Of a stretch of 64,000 nucleotides of DNA, positions 10,757-24,077 are shown in pieces. The first letter of the stretch is position 1. Each line of letters begins with the position of its first letter. Origin of the DNA: Tetrastigma voinierianum (lineage: Eukaryota; Streptophyta; Magnoliopsida; Vitales; Vitaceae); contig JAEQBH010001379.1 of NCBI GenBank assembly GCA_016808115.1, positions 186,001 through 250,000 of the forward strand. The letters are read 5' to 3'. Both the position numbers and the translations under genes were made by a program. Below the pieces are notes generated by a model that did not search any database, was not told where the DNA came from, and saw nothing but the letters and a program-made list of their open reading frames with translations.

Positions 10757-11894
10757 CTGTGGAGCATTCAAATATATCTCCATTTCTTATATGATTTTAT
10801 TTATTCTTTATCTGTTAAATAGGGATGCCAATGGCGATATGAGACTGTTTAGTAATTAAAGGGTTGAGCGGGCGTAAGGAAGGCTGAGATTAGTCTATTG
10901 AAAACAAAAATATTACAATATTGTAATACAATGTGAATTATTATAAAAAAAAAAAAGAAAAAAAAATAATGGCAATAGGACGTTGTTTTTTGGGTGCCTA
11001 CTTAGTGTCTCGCTTTTTGTGGGACGGGTTTTTTAGGTCCACAGAAATTTCGAGTCAATGGCTAGCATACAATAGGTTATATCATCTGCAAGCTATCTCA
11101 TACTTTCAGTCCGGGGCGGAACCAAAGCTTAACATATCTGGTATTCAAGGTCGCCCATGGGAGCAGATAGTACTTTCACATTAATTCATCAACCCCACAT
11201 AAGGGGCAATTAAGCACTTTCATTAATTCATGATCCCATCAATTATTGCCTCACTAAAAATTACATATTTTTAACTCATTTGTGGGAATCGTGGTTAAGG
11301 GCTCACATCGATATTTTGATCGAGGTGACTAGTCTGCTTACCTTTGTTGATAATGAGACACCACACCAACTCTCTAATATTTTTAGTTGAAGCTTCAAAG
11401 AATTAAACCATCCCAGGAATAAAGGCTGCAAATTCGATCATTTCACTCCAGCGCTTGTATTTGTTTTTGTGGTTTTTGTCAGATGGGTACAATCTAAGGT
11501 GGTGTTTATTTTTTTAATGCTTAATAGAACTTTTGTTTTAAATAGTATGATTAAGTAATTAGTTGTTTTAATTTTTCTAAAAGAAATTAATCTTTTCATT
11601 TTTATACAAATTTTGAGAAAATAATTTTTTTAAATATATATGTTTTTATTTGATTAGCATGAAATGAATTATGAGAGTTTCAATTGGATCATAAAGTATA
11701 TGATTTTCTTTTATTATAAGAATAACTAGTTTTTTTTAATAAAAAAACATTAAAAAATATTTTAGGGAAAAGCCAATATTTTTTTATTTTAGCAAAAAAT
11801 TTAAAATTTAATAATAAATGTGAAAAAAGTTAAAAAACAAAAGAAGCAGAATGTTGAAAGCGAAAGAAGAAGAAAAACATCATCCCCAAGGCTA
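10757..11894. other. Intergenic DNA with repeat fragments
   Basis: It is mostly AT-rich and without genes. A diverged copy of the SINE body from 4255-4347 lies at about 10975-11070 (GGACGGGTTTTTTAGG, then GGCTAGCATACAA). A 75-bp dispersed repeat at 11272-11345 recurs at 13422-13490. Confidence 0.6.
11272..11345 (+). repeat. Dispersed repeat, copy 1
   Basis: It shares CTCATTTGTGGGAATCGTGG and GAGGTGACTAGTCTGC with the segment at 13422-13490, which has CTCATTTGTTGGAATCGTAG and AAGGTGACTAGTCTCC. No coding content. Confidence 0.6.
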
Positions 11895-12310
11895 TATGTA
11901 TTAACGTATGTAGATATTATGCGTTTTATTTGATGACAGATTCAACGTCATTAGGTTGAGAAGTACGTATTTATATAGTGTCGAAACTTCTCGCATCGAT
12001 ATGGGATGTATGTAGCCTATAGAACTTCTGTAATCTAATTTGTGATGATGCGGTAATGCCTGTAGATATTATCTGTTTTTAATAAAGAGGCCTCATAGCT
12101 TAAAAAAGCAGTTCTTAGGTTGAAAGTAAATACTTGTATAGTATTAGAACTTTCTTCATATCTAATGTGGGACGTGACAAACACGCCGTCTGAACCACAA
12201 GCGTGCGTTGTGTCACTGGGATTATGAGGCTAACAAGCAGCATACGAGATTAAACGAAACAAATTCTCATATTAGAGTCAGGATTAGCTTTGATACCACT
12301 CTATCCGCCT
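11895..12310. repeat. Diverged direct repeat pair of a dispersed plant repeat
   Basis: Two related blocks start with TGTAGATATTAT at about 11909 and 12062. Each continues with a GGTTGA block (GGTTGAGAAGTA, GGTTGAAAGTAA), a TATAGT block, AACTT, and a GATGTGGGA or AATGTGGGA block. The second copy leads into GCTTTGATACCACT (about 12288), which resembles the complement of an initiator-Met primer-binding site. The layout recalls small non-coding plant LTR-type repeats. Family not established. Confidence 0.5.
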
Positions 12311-14181
12311 AAAACCCGATTACAGGGCTGGTTGTCGTTTAAATGCTTTCCAGTCGAAGGCTCGAGTAAAAAGCGACCTGAGAAATCAATTTACAGGGAT
12401 GAAGGTTTGTATCATTTGCGCCAGTGCTAAACTTGTGGTATAAAATGATAGTCATGCCCGTAAATTGGGTTTCCGAACATGAAAAAAACTATCCAGGCTT
12501 AAGCATGTAGATGATATTTTGGTTTTGTCCTGGTGTATTTTGACTATGTAAAAGTTTGGTGACTTGGAATTTTATATAGCATTTGCTAAAGCTGTAATTA
12601 TGTACTTTAGGGTTTGAATATTAAACTTTGGTCACAATTGCTCAAAACACTTATCTCTTGTGTTAATGTTTAATACAGTTGATTTTTATTTCCTTAGTCA
12701 TGATTTTTGCTATTTAGGTTGTGTTTGCTTCCAAAAAGATCAAAAAAGTATAGGGAAAAAGCATAAGACAATACCCAAGGTACGAAGCTTTTTAGGTAGA
12801 GTCAGTGCAAGCATTGAAGTTATCTGGGCCAAGAAGTGGACGATATAATATTAGGGATGTCGATTTAACCGAATCCAGATAAGATCCTATCTGTCGAATG
12901 GAGGAGTATGGATGAATATTTTAGCCGATTAAATATTTGAATAATCGGGTTTGGGAATTTGAATCGGGAATGGGGGCGAGTTTAGTGCGTATCCCCAACG
13001 AATACACAATTAAATATATAATATATAAATATAATATATATTTATTTATATATAATAGACTATTTATAGTATATTATTTATTTGTTATATATGTTTAGAT
13101 TACTGACTTTGTTTTTTATTAGTTTAAATGAAATTACATCGTAATAATTTTATCACTACTATATGATAAATTGTTTTTTAATATTCATATTCTTAAGAAA
13201 AGAATTTTTCAAAAGAACACGAATATGATGTTCTCTTTGTTAACAATCCCCTCAAAAACAGTAACCAAAACGAGTCCATAATAATATCATCATGAAAGTC
13301 AAGGTCGTCTATGGAAGAGTCATCCATGGTCTGGGCTGGCTTCACAATCAATAACCCGATGTAAGGGCAAGCTCTGCATCCATTCATTCAATCACTTGTA
13401 GGCCCACTAGAAATGACACAGCTTTAGGCTCATTTGTTGGAATCGTAGTTGAAGGTTTAAGTCAATATCAAGGTGACTAGTCTCCCCCCGTAGAACTTTT
13501 ACGTTAGATGATAATGATGATATTCATTAATTCGTCAGTTTTGTGAAGTTAAATGACCTTTTAGTCTCATCCTATAAATAAGTTTTATATTCAATTCATT
13601 ATAGACATAAGAAATTTTTTTAAGAATGAAGTGTTAAGGGAAAAAACATAGTATTTTACCATGCTTATTGTTTCATTAATTTCTACAAGGTATGTCATTC
13701 ATTCTTTTATAATTATATAATTATGAAAATCATATTATTCAAAGTCCATGCATGGTTAAAACATCAATTGTAGGTGCTCATGAGTGACAACAATGGTGAC
13801 TCTTCACCATCTTATAGTTGGAACTAAGAAAAGATTGAGAAAAAAAAAATTCTTTACCAAACAGAAAATCAAACATTAGTCAACTTTTTTTTAATCAATT
13901 TAATAACTTGAAAATATTTTAATTCTTTAAGTAAATTAAGTAATTTTATTAAATAACAACAACCACGTAGTAAAAAATAACCTTCAGTAATAATTAAATC
14001 AAGCAATTTATTCTTAAATTGACACCTCATTTACCTTTTTTACTTTTATTTATCTTATTTACCTCCATAATTCTTTTTAAAAATATTAATTTGATGATTT
14101 AAAAATATGCTTTGATTAATTTTATCAAATGAAATGCAAATAAAATATTTGTCAATAATGGTTCATTAAAGATAAATATTT
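12311..14181. other. AT-rich intergenic DNA with dispersed repeats
   Basis: No gene is supported. A segment at about 12850-13020 (GGTTTGGGAATTTGAATCGGG, CCCCAACGAATAC) looks like a common dispersed plant repeat and runs into an AT-only tract at 13015-13085. The second copy of the 11272 repeat is at 13422-13490. Confidence 0.5.
13422..13490 (+). repeat. Dispersed repeat, copy 2
   Basis: It pairs with 11272-11345 in the same orientation, with roughly three quarters of positions matching by eye. Confidence 0.6.
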
Positions 14182-14194
14182 AACTTAGAATTAA

Positions 14195-14334
14195 GCTTTG
14201 TATGCAATAATATGCTTCCAGTGGTAAAGTATTATAAGTTAAAACGTTGCATGAACGAAAAGATCAGGTAGAGTCTTAGGTTTGACTATAGTTTTATTAC
14301 CCTTAAACTAAAGTGTCTTCAAAAGAAAAAAAAA
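14195..14334 (+). mobile_element. SINE with intact target-site duplication
   Basis: A 140-bp unit is bounded by a perfect 13-bp direct repeat, AACTTAGAATTAA, at 14182-14194 and 14335-14347. Near its 5' side it has an A-box-like segment (GCTTCCAGTGGTAAAG), then a B-box-like GGTTTGACTAT, and it ends in an A-rich tail (AAAAGAAAAAAAAA). This is the full signature of a tRNA-derived SINE mobilised by LINE machinery. Such elements do not code for protein and use an internal pol III promoter. The perfect duplication suggests a fairly recent insertion. Confidence 0.85.
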
Positions 14335-14347
14335 AACTTAGAATTAA

Positions 14348-15302
14348 TTTAAGATAATTATTAAATGATAAGTATTAAATTCTATCAAATAACCTTTATT
14401 TCAATATTTTAGAGGCTGGTGTACTTGATCAATGAGACTCAAATGATTAGTTTTAAGTTATCTGGTTCTTGTTGAAGGATATTTTCAATTCGAACAATCA
14501 AAATTCTTAATTCCAAGTCAAGGAGGATTTTTGATAAAGACACAAGAATCTTAAGGAATATTTGGTTACGGTATATGACAATTTAAAAAATATTGTTAAA
14601 TCTACAATATTTAAAAAAAAAAACAATTGAATCTTTTCTTTGATAATTTTTACTGTATTTTTAAAATAATTTAGCAACTTCCCCAAATTAAAAAGGAATA
14701 TTTGTAAAAAGGAACAACTTTATTGAGGTATCATATAAATTGGGAGTAGGAAATAGTTTAAGAAAATCATATTCTAATAAATATTTTTGTGGAAAACATT
14801 TCCCAGTGATGACCACATATCTTCCATTAAGCTATTTCTTGGTTGGGTCCATCAGGGCTCCTGGATGCATGGGTTTCTGTAGTAATGGACATCATAGTGT
14901 TTTATAAAATATTATTATTGCATCAGTTAAAATTTGTACGTAAGTTCTTTAAAGTGATGTAATTAGAATCAAAATAATATTGGTCTGGTTTCTCCCCACA
15001 ACTATACTTTATGTCTTATATTTTTATATTTATTTTATTTTGTATTATATCGTTATATTGTGTCGAATTCAAATATGGTCCTTTCCATGTGTCCACTAAC
15101 TCTTTATAACCATTGAGTCAAGTCTTATTACGGCTTCCTATTTTTATACTTTTTTAAAACAAAATAATACTGATAATAATTTTTATATATAAAAAAAAAG
15201 GAATTAATGCACATGTTTCAACACATCGTTCTTTATTTAATTAAGATCTCTATAACCTTCTAGAAATGGGTGGTAGATGATTGGCCCATTTAAATATAAA
15301 GA
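14348..15302. other. AT-rich intergenic DNA
   Basis: No exon, RNA gene or transposon end was recognised. Confidence 0.5.
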
Positions 15303-15308
15303 AACTTG

Positions 15309-17084
15309 TGAAGCCCCATTTCAGGGTCGGGTTGACAATTCGTCACCTGTTCATGAAGATCTTTGTGGATGTTGGTAACCCAGGCACGATCCGCTTTGAA
15401 AATCGGACAGTGCTCGCTGTGCGGGGAGGCTACTGCGAAGTACAACTTTGTCCCAACATTTTACAATGACCACCGAATTACGTCTTTGATAAGGTAGTCG
15501 CCAGGCTGAAAATGCGTGATCTTCATGAATATATCATTATATAACTATAGTTCAAAAGAGTTATTACGTTACTCTTAACCAAAACAACATATCAAATTTA
15601 GAGTTTTTAATACATGTTCTACAAAATGAATGCCAAAGTCACAACCGGCTTTCTTCTTAAACCTTGCTTTGACCTCTAGTGGCCTTGCCTCACTATGCCA
15701 CTCCTTATTTTGAAATAGTGATCACCGATAGGGTGATGGCTTAGGTAGTGATGATAATTTCACATGTGGGTTACTAAAACAGTGCGCGTGTCATATGTGT
15801 CAGCTTTCCCAGTAAATCATGTCTTACTTGAATGTCCCATGCACCCGTCATGTCAGGTCTTGAGCTCCCTCACACCTTCTAAGCCAAAATGCAGTAAAAA
15901 TCACGAGTTTTCAAACAAAGTTTCTCTCGAAAACTTACCTGCGAGTTTTATTAAATTTATTGGACAGCCGCTGGTAATCACATTGGATAACCCTAAAAGC
16001 AATTCGTAAGACTCAAGCGTGAATTGTTGGGCGTCAACCTAATTCTCGAAAAATCTTACGTCGAAATTCCTTTTACAAACATTTTCGTTTTTGTTTCTTT
16101 TCGATTTCATGCCTTTCCTTGCACAATATTACAGGTGCCCGGCGATGCGTATGGAATGCATTATGTCAATTCAAACAATTAATCATTAATATATTTTTCA
16201 TGCATATATTAACATAATTAAATTCACATAATTCATGTTATTCAATTTACAACAATAACCCCAAAATTAGCTCACATTGGCTAATTAACCAATAAAGCAA
16301 TTCATTTTGAATCACCCAAACCACACAAAATCAAGTGAGCGATTGAAACCCTCGAGATTGAAATACTTGAGTGAGGCCACATAATAGGATTTTCTCCACT
16401 CGGTTCAAATGTTTTGAGACCCGGGAAATGCAGCTAAATCAAACCTCTGAGATATCCTAACCATTCCACATGGCTCTTAGCCAAAAGAATAATACAAGTA
16501 GGAGAAGACCCTTACCCCTGGGTTAGTAGGACTCCACCAAATGGTCTTGACGTAGCCTGCGCCGCATAGATTGACTTTGCTTGCTCACGCCCGAGGCAAA
16601 CGGTCAGGACTGACGGGAAATCTAGAGAGAAGTCACTTCTCTCTCTAGAATCTGAAACACCAACCTACTGCACAATTTTCTCTTCCATTTGGAGAAGAAA
16701 ACGATTCCCTTTTGTCTTATTCATTTAACTTTCCAATAATTCCATCCATGTCCCTTTAAGTTTTGGATTTTGACACTTGGCTTAATCTAAGCAATTCATT
16801 TAATGTCCTTTAATCGTGACGTAATGTCACATGGGGCACATATAATGAGTGACTTGTCCTGTCGCATGTCTTTGTGGCATTTCACATTTTTCGACTACAC
16901 AGTACGCTGAAAAGCGTGGAAATTATTGTCTCGGGTGTGAAATTTAAAGTGGTAGCTAGATTTCGCGAGACGATTCCAACGATGAAGTATGTTTCATCAT
17001 CCGGAATCTAGAAAATTTTCATATTTTGACCAAAATTACCATTTTACCCTTTTTCAGAAATTTTGAATTTTTCCGGGTTTTACA
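15309..17084 (-). repeat. Gypsy 1 3' LTR
   Basis: It is homologous along its length to 28513-30238, with landmarks such as CCCATTTCAGG, CCCAACATTTTACAATGACC, TTTGAAATAGTGATC and GGAATGCATTATG. The right edge ends in CA, followed at once by the polypurine tract. Confidence 0.8.
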
Positions 17085-17094
17085 TTCTCACCTC
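17085..17094 (-). other. Gypsy 1 polypurine tract
   Basis: The minus strand reads GAGGTGAGAA directly before the LTR start TGTAAAACCCGG. This fixes the orientation of the element. Confidence 0.7.
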
Positions 17095-17220
17095 AACAAA
17101 AGAATTTTACGTCCGAAATTACATGCAATCATGACAAATCACATGCATATGCAACGTGCTTTATCTGTGCATGTAAACTAGTCATTTAAGTATTAAGCGG
17201 TAAACCACGTACCTTCATCC

Positions 17221-19545
17221 CTAAACAGAAGGGATAGGTGGCCCGCATCGTGTCCTCATGCTCCCCCACAGTGGCTCCTCCACTCCATAGTCTTGAGTCA
17301 TAGCACCCTCACTAGCCTCACGGTCTTGCATCACAAAACTTTGATCCGGTATCCATAATGCCTGCTGGTCATGCTTGAAGGTCCACTTTGATGTCGACCT
17401 GATCTCTCCCCAATCCACTACATAGTGGATCACGAAGTGTACCTCGGAGCATGGGGCGTGAAATGCCTCATGAGGACACCCCAACATGTTGGGCGGTAAA
17501 GCGGCTTGGTGCGGTATAGTGCCTACCCTCTCAGTATCTCAGAAGGGTCCAGTAAACTTCGATAGCTTGATCGCTTGCCGGGCGACCATTCACTCTCTTA
17601 GGCATCACCTTGAGAAGGCGTGATCTCGACCTCGGGCTCTAAGGATCAACGTCGTACATCAGCATAGCTCTTGTGCAGGCTCTGAGCAATGAGAAGACGC
17701 TGTCGTATCAAGCTCATCTTCTTTCGAGTGTCTCTTGCTCGAGATCCCGGGGCCAGTTGATGGAGGCTGCCTCTACGCCGGTCCGACATATCGGTGATCT
17801 GCATGGCCTCCCATACAATACCTCATGGTGCCATCTGCCTGCTCGCTGATGAACTATTGTTGTAGGCGAATTCCACTAAGGGAAAATGCTCTTCCCAGCT
17901 ACCCTTATGATCCAGGGCGCATGCTAGTAGCATGTCCTCTAACACATGTATGGTCCTCTCTAACTGACCATCAGTCTACGGGTGGAAGGCTATACTCATG
18001 GTCAGCCGTGTGCCCATAGCCTTGTGGAAACTCCTCCAAAAGTACGTTGTAAACATCGGGTCTCTATCTGACACTATGGATACTGGTACTCCATGTAGCC
18101 GGACTATCTCTCAAATGTACAACCGGCAGAATCTCTCCAATGTGAAGGTCATCACTTGCGGCTAAGTGTCTTGACTTCATGGCGATCCACTACTCGCCCC
18201 ATACAGCATCATGTCTTTGCGGTGTCCGTGATAAGTGGGTCACAAAATCCATCGTGTGTGCTGCTCCCTTCCACTTTCGGCCACCTCAGTGGCTGAGTAG
18301 CCTGCTTTGCCGGTGCCGGCCTTAACCTGCTGACACGTGAGACATCATCGAACAAGGGCCCCTGCGTGTCTCTTCATCCCGCTCCAGTAGTACTGGCGAC
18401 AAAGATCCTGGTACATCTTCGTGCCACTTGGATGCCGCATTTGCGACAAATCGAGGCGGTGAAACTCCACGAAATTTCGCTCAAATCGGTCAAGCGGGGA
18501 ACGCTACGAGTCCTCTATCACAGGAACTACCATACGGGACGATCAAACCCTCTTCCTGTACCCTAGCTGTGCCGGTCCACGGACACTATCTACGCGATCC
18601 ACGCGCCCAGGACTCAATCACTGCTTCGATAGAGACCAGGTGTGGCTACTAAACTCCCCAAACGTGCCACAGGCACACTTTCTCGTTTGTCACTTTGTGT
18701 GACCTCCTTGTCTCGAGCATGCCGTCAGGAAGCTATACTAGCCGTGCTCCTGTGACTTCGGCGGGTGCATCGGCTACCACATTTGCCTTACGAGGATGGT
18801 AATGCAAAGTGAAGTCATAATCCTCTCTAGGAACTCCATCCATCAGCGTTGCCTCATATTGAGGTCATTTGTGTGAAAATATACTTAGGACTTTGATGAA
18901 TTACGAATACACCTCAGCTGATTCGTCATATAAATGAGTGGTGCCAAATCTTTAAAGAAGCCCGAACACTCGACCTCGACTCCGTATCGTGTGTAAGGTA
19001 ATTACGCTCATGATTCTTGGTAGCGGAACCGCAGCTACTACCCTCTGGTGCATCAAAACACATCGTCAGGCCCTCGAGGCATCCACAATACCTTTGTGTA
19101 CCGCATCCGCATGGAATTTATCGAATATAGCCTTAGTAAGCCTCCTCTTGATTCTTGAATCTCCTCGCGTCGATCATCCTAATCAAACTTGACCTCCTTC
19201 GGGTCAATCTCGTCATAAGTCTTGCTAATGGGGAGAAATCTCAATGAATCTCCTATAGTGCAGTGTCTAAGCTACGTATCACCATTACTTCAAACACTCT
19301 CTGCTTCATCGTAGCCTCGACGCCTCTAGGTCCAGCAGCGCGCGATCTTGCGATACCACATGTCCTAAAATCTCACCTCGATGGCCAAAACTCGCATAGC
19401 GGGCAGGCGTATAGCTGATGATCTCTCAGCAACTGTAAAACAATCCTCAAGTGATACTCATGCTCCCGGCGGACCCCTTCCTAGTGACGGGAAATCTGCG
19501 CTGACTCCCGAGTAACCTCGGCCAAGCTCGCTCGGTGACGAGTTA
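17221..19545 (-). pseudogene. Gypsy 1 integrase and RNase H remnants
   Basis: The minus strand still shows the integrase opening MDFVTHLSRTPQRHDAVW (about 18185-18250), then VSIVSDRDPMFTTYFWRSFH around the second catalytic Asp (18030-18100), then TDGQLERTIHVLEDMLLACA and KGSWEEHFPLVEFAYNNS. The last parts belong to the integrase core and its C-terminal extension in plant gypsy elements. Stops and frame changes occur throughout. The part at 18360-18660 corresponds to the zinc-binding N-terminus and connection, and 18780-19545 to RNase H and the end of reverse transcriptase. No catalytic product is possible as read. Confidence 0.8.
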
Positions 19546-19549
19546 CCAT

Positions 19550-22140
19550 GAAGCTAAGCGTAAAGCGCCTCAAACTGTATTTGGAAAACATGGGTTATAA
19601 AATTTTTCACTTTTCTATCAAAATCACACACTTTAAATTCCTTAATCGTGACATAACGTGCACGGTAATTGACCCGAAATACAAAAAATCACTTGTATAC
19701 TAAAATACACTCCCAATATTTCCCAAAAATCCAACTCTGACAATAAAGGACCTCTGGTCCTCATCAAAATATAAGATGGGGATCAATCCAATATAAGTTT
19801 ATCGCAGCTTTGTTTTCTCAAACCATGCATGCATATTTTACAAAAGATATTTACATATACAAAATGTCACATTTAAGTTTACTAGTTTTAATTTACACCT
19901 TATCTTATATATAATCACAACATCGTCTAGGACCAGAGGATCCTAGAAAGATCTTTTTCGGCTTCAACACACTTTGAAAAATTATTTTAAAAACGAGAAA
20001 ACTATAGGCCAACGGGTACCCGGTGAATCTTATAAGTTCTAAATGCTGGCGCTGTCTGCTGTTTGTTACCTCCCGATATGAAAATGCATGCAGTAGTTTG
20101 TAAGCATTTTATGAAAACTGAGTTTTTTGCTATGAAAACCATTTAATGAATTACAGAAAACTATTTACGCTATTGAAACTGTTTTTCTTCATGAAAAGCG
20201 TGCAACTAGTCTAACTTCTTTGAAATGCATTAAGAAAACTATTTACCTTTCTTGATTGTTTGGTGGTGGTTCATATCTAAGTGTTATACTGTAAAATCAA
20301 GTACCAACCCACTTTGCGGCCCATTTAAAAATACCCTGAAGTGATGCCTGGACCTCGGAACTGGCATCGGTAGTGAACCTCGGAACACTACCGGCTAAGA
20401 TGGTCGGTAGACACGGCGGGATCTATATAGCATAATGGTCTCGGAGCCAAAATGCTCGGTGATGGAACCTCAGACCAGCACCTCATCGCCTATGTACTTG
20501 TCGGCGCTAACTATATACCACGAGATGTGCGGAGGCAGACTCACTATATAAATATAGATCTAACCCCAATTGCACGGCTAGGCAAATATAGTTGAATCAT
20601 AATATCCATAACACTTGTATGCCTTGTCAAAATACATCTGGCCAGGAGCGCAGGCTGTGCCTGTCAGGGGTTTGCTAAATCGGGCCAAAGCTTGTTTCTT
20701 AAATCTTGAAATAAAAGTTTTCTCTTGAGTATAACAATTGGGAGGTAATAAAAAATGCTTTAAATCTATATTTTCAAAGCACTTTACAAACTTAATTTAA
20801 ACACTCATTTTAGAAAATGATTTTAGTACTCACCTTTTCTCCACTAATTTCTTTCAAATCTTGTCAGCCTCTAGATTCTCGTCGGATGCTCAAATCGCCT
20901 ACACAATTCATTCAGATTACGAAAATGCCCTCCAGTTTTGCGTTTTAACCATAAAACATACGGGGCTTTCAAAATGACTATATCGAAACGAAGCTCCCCG
21001 ATTATGAAAACTTTACGTCTTAGTAAGATTGATGGAGGCGTCTATAATATGATATGAAATTGACCAAAATGTCCTGCCATTCAAAATGCCTCATAAAAAC
21101 TATCTGTTTTGAGTCGACTTTTGACTCTGAGGACTTTCGAGTGCAAAATGCAGAAACATTTCTGAAAATTCTGTCCGACTTGTCTGACTACAATCCACGA
21201 AATTTCATCACGAACTTGTCCAAAAAGTCCGAAATTCAGTCACATTTTGTCCGAACCACAGTCCCAAAATTCCACAAAATTCTAAACTTCGATCTAAAAT
21301 TTTGGGACATAAGTTTACGACATTTCACGGTCTCCAAGAAAATTTCAAGCCATTACATAATCTTTAGGCTTGAAATAACACAATTCGACAAATTTTCTAC
21401 CTTTAAAGTTTAATGAAAATTTAAGATATTGAGTCTTACTATCGCGTAGGCTCTGGCAGCGTATACCAATTTTGCCTTACTGCTCCGATGAGCATGCGGT
21501 CGATTCCGAAGTAGATACGAGAGAAAGCGAAGAGAGAAAATAAAAAAATAAAAATCGCCTCCATCCTCTCTGCGCCTCTCCGTCGAGTCACTTTTCCCAT
21601 TTGATATTTTATTTCTTCTTTTTATTTTTCGTTTCCTTTTTTTCTTTTCTTTAATTATTATTATTATTTAGATAAATAATTTATATTACCTCATTCGAAT
21701 CCATTTTGTCTCAAAAATTTTATTTATCCTAATTTAATATTCTTCAAATATTGCATTTTCGAATTTTCTAAATCCCGTTTCGGGTTTCACTCTAAACGAT
21801 CGCGCAGAAATTCGTAAAATATTAGACTATCTCGGAATTTACTTAGCTCTGATTTTACTAGATTTCGCCGAGACGAACTTGGCGAACCGATCCAGGTTTC
21901 GTCGTCAGAGATCTAGAAATTTTCAGAACTTCCACGAACTATTTTTGACAATTTATTATTATTATTTACTATTTAAACTTCCATTAATTATACTTTCACC
22001 CCTCCACTTTCCTTAATTGCAAAGTGCCATAATTCTTTGAAAATTTTATAATTTAACCCTTAAATCAATTTTCAAAATTAATTATGACAACTAAAATAAT
22101 TAAGAAACCGCTTAGTCTGCTTGTCTGATTCTGGCCATCT
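19550..22140. mobile_element. 2.6-kb LTR-like insertion inside Gypsy 1 pol
   Basis: Reverse-transcriptase homology of Gypsy 1 is interrupted between about 19545 and 22141. The inserted DNA has no coding domain. It does contain a TATA-like CTATATAAATATAG (20550-20563) and a GC-richer block at 20340-20700 with repeated CTCGG and CCTCGG motifs (for example GGTCTCGGAGCC). This is the composition of a long gypsy LTR, so a solo LTR is the best reading. I could not find exact ends or a target duplication. Confidence 0.5.
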
Positions 22141-22852
22141 GTCTGTACTCTGGGGCGGGGTGTACACCACTACGGCCCAGGAGTAGATCAAAAATGTCAT
22201 CCAGACTAAATGAGAATGATCCCCAGATAGGGTTGGAATACCCTATGCATGAGGTCCATGAGGAATACCATTGGCGCATTTGTCAATCAAAGGGTATCAC
22301 GAAGTAAACTCGAAGTGCCCATGTAGCGTCTGACAGTCTTAGGATATCTTGTCTCCCCTAACCCTCAGTTGGTGGTAACCGGTGCGAAGGTCTATCCTGG
22401 AGTAGACTGCGTTTCTCTATTGTCAAACAGAATCATCAATCCTCGCGATAGGTGCAGATTCTTGATCGTAACCTGTTCGACTATACGTAGACAATGCATA
22501 GTTGAAGGTCTTGTCCTTCTTCTTCTCAAATAGAGCCCAGGAGCGCCCCATGGTGGGAGTGCTCGGTCCTAATGAACCACAATCCGGTAGCTCTTATTTG
22601 GGCTGCAGTTCTACGCAACTCAAGCTGGTGCCATCCACAACAAGTCATAGAGATGGGCGAAGTACCGGGGTGTAACTCGATCTGCAAAGTCTCTGACCCT
22701 CACGTAGGCAATCCTGGTAGCTCATCCAAAAAAACATCCTCGTGCTCGTAGACTCTTTCGGGAGTAGATCTAAGTTTGGTGCCATTTATCACTGCAGGGT
22801 AAAGGGCACCTTTATCGACCAGCCATTGTCCACGACACACGGACTTCATCTT
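22141..22852 (-). pseudogene. Gypsy 1 reverse transcriptase and protease remnant
   Basis: The minus strand shows MGRSWALFEKKKDKTF, then RIDDSV and DLRTGYHQLRV (about 22355-22400), which are core reverse-transcriptase motifs of Ty3/gypsy. The catalytic YxDD region near 22180-22210 is degenerate (MTFLIYSWA). The protease side lies toward 22850, where a long LTR interrupts it. Multiple stops. Confidence 0.8.
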
Positions 22853-23539
22853 TGTCATGCCCGGGATCCGATCCAGGCCCAGTTAGGCGAATCTGGACGA
22901 TGCGAAGTACTATCTATACTATACTATATCTGGGACTCTTATTGACGCATTCTTTCAATTTGTACTTGTACTGTAGTATACAAACAATTTACGTAATAAC
23001 AAAAATCATTTCATTATCTGAGAACTACCCACCGAGGAGTGGTGTCCGCAAAATCTATACACATATACAAAGTCTCATTTACTTATACAAATACTTATAC
23101 ATGTACATTTCTAATACAAAACATCAGAGATTGAGGAAGCGTGGCTGGTGAGCACTATACGAAATGGCCAAATCTTGCGATGTGGAATGTCACATCCTGC
23201 AATCCTCTCTTCGGTACCTACACGGATTGAACACGTCTTAGCTTTACACTTAGTGGGAACATAAGCATGGGCAACCACCAATAGTGACGTCACAACATAC
23301 ATATGCATTTCATATAATTATACATATTCATATAGCTTTTATTACTTATCATCTTTACATGCTTGACTACATGTCGACCTTTCCTAGATTACATACTATG
23401 TCTTTGGCATATCTTTTATCTATACTTTTACTGTATTCCTATACTTCTCATCTTTCTGTTCTATGATTTATTGTATTCCATGTACTATTACTTATATCAT
23501 TTCTTAGACTATGTATATATCATGTCTTATTTCATGTAA

Positions 23540-24020
23540 TGGCTACACGCTCATGCTATACTTTTCATTCTTCATTTTCATACTTATACTATCATATACT
23601 TTCATGTTATATTCTTTCATCTTGTACTTTTCATATACTGTCATCCTGTACTATTCATATACTTCATATACATTTGTACGTTCTTATTCTATCATATACT
23701 TTGTGCTTTCGTATACTTTCTGTACTTTTCTTGTCCATATCCTTTTCGTGTACTATACTTTGTACTTTCCATATACTATATTCATGTACTGTTCATGTAC
23801 TGTTCATTTCATATACTGTTTTCCTATTATACTTTTCATATGACTTTCTCTTTCATGTACTTGCATATGTTGTCATATACTTTCATTTCATCTTATACTG
23901 TCATATACTATACTTTCATATGATATTCATATACTATGCTTTTCATATACTGTACTTTTCATATTCTGTACTTTTCATATGCTTTTCATGTACTATGTAC
24001 TTTTCATATACTGCCATATA
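23540..24020. repeat. TTTCATATACTG-type low-complexity array
   Basis: About 480 bp consists of variants of CTTTCATATACTGTA and TTTCATATACT in direct order. LTR A and LTR B have only short traces of this. Long reading frames rich in Tyr, Ser, Phe, His and Ile are a by-product of the array. Confidence 0.75.
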
Positions 24021-24077
24021 CAGTTCTTTTAGGTTTCATGTTTGCAAATACCTTAGAAGCGGATACGGGAAATAACT

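Noticed and set aside
23539..24075. A 178-residue open frame on the plus strand
   Set aside because: It lies entirely in the TTTCATATACTG-type array of the 4-kb LTR. The peptide is simple Tyr/Ser/Phe/Ile/His sequence with no family features.
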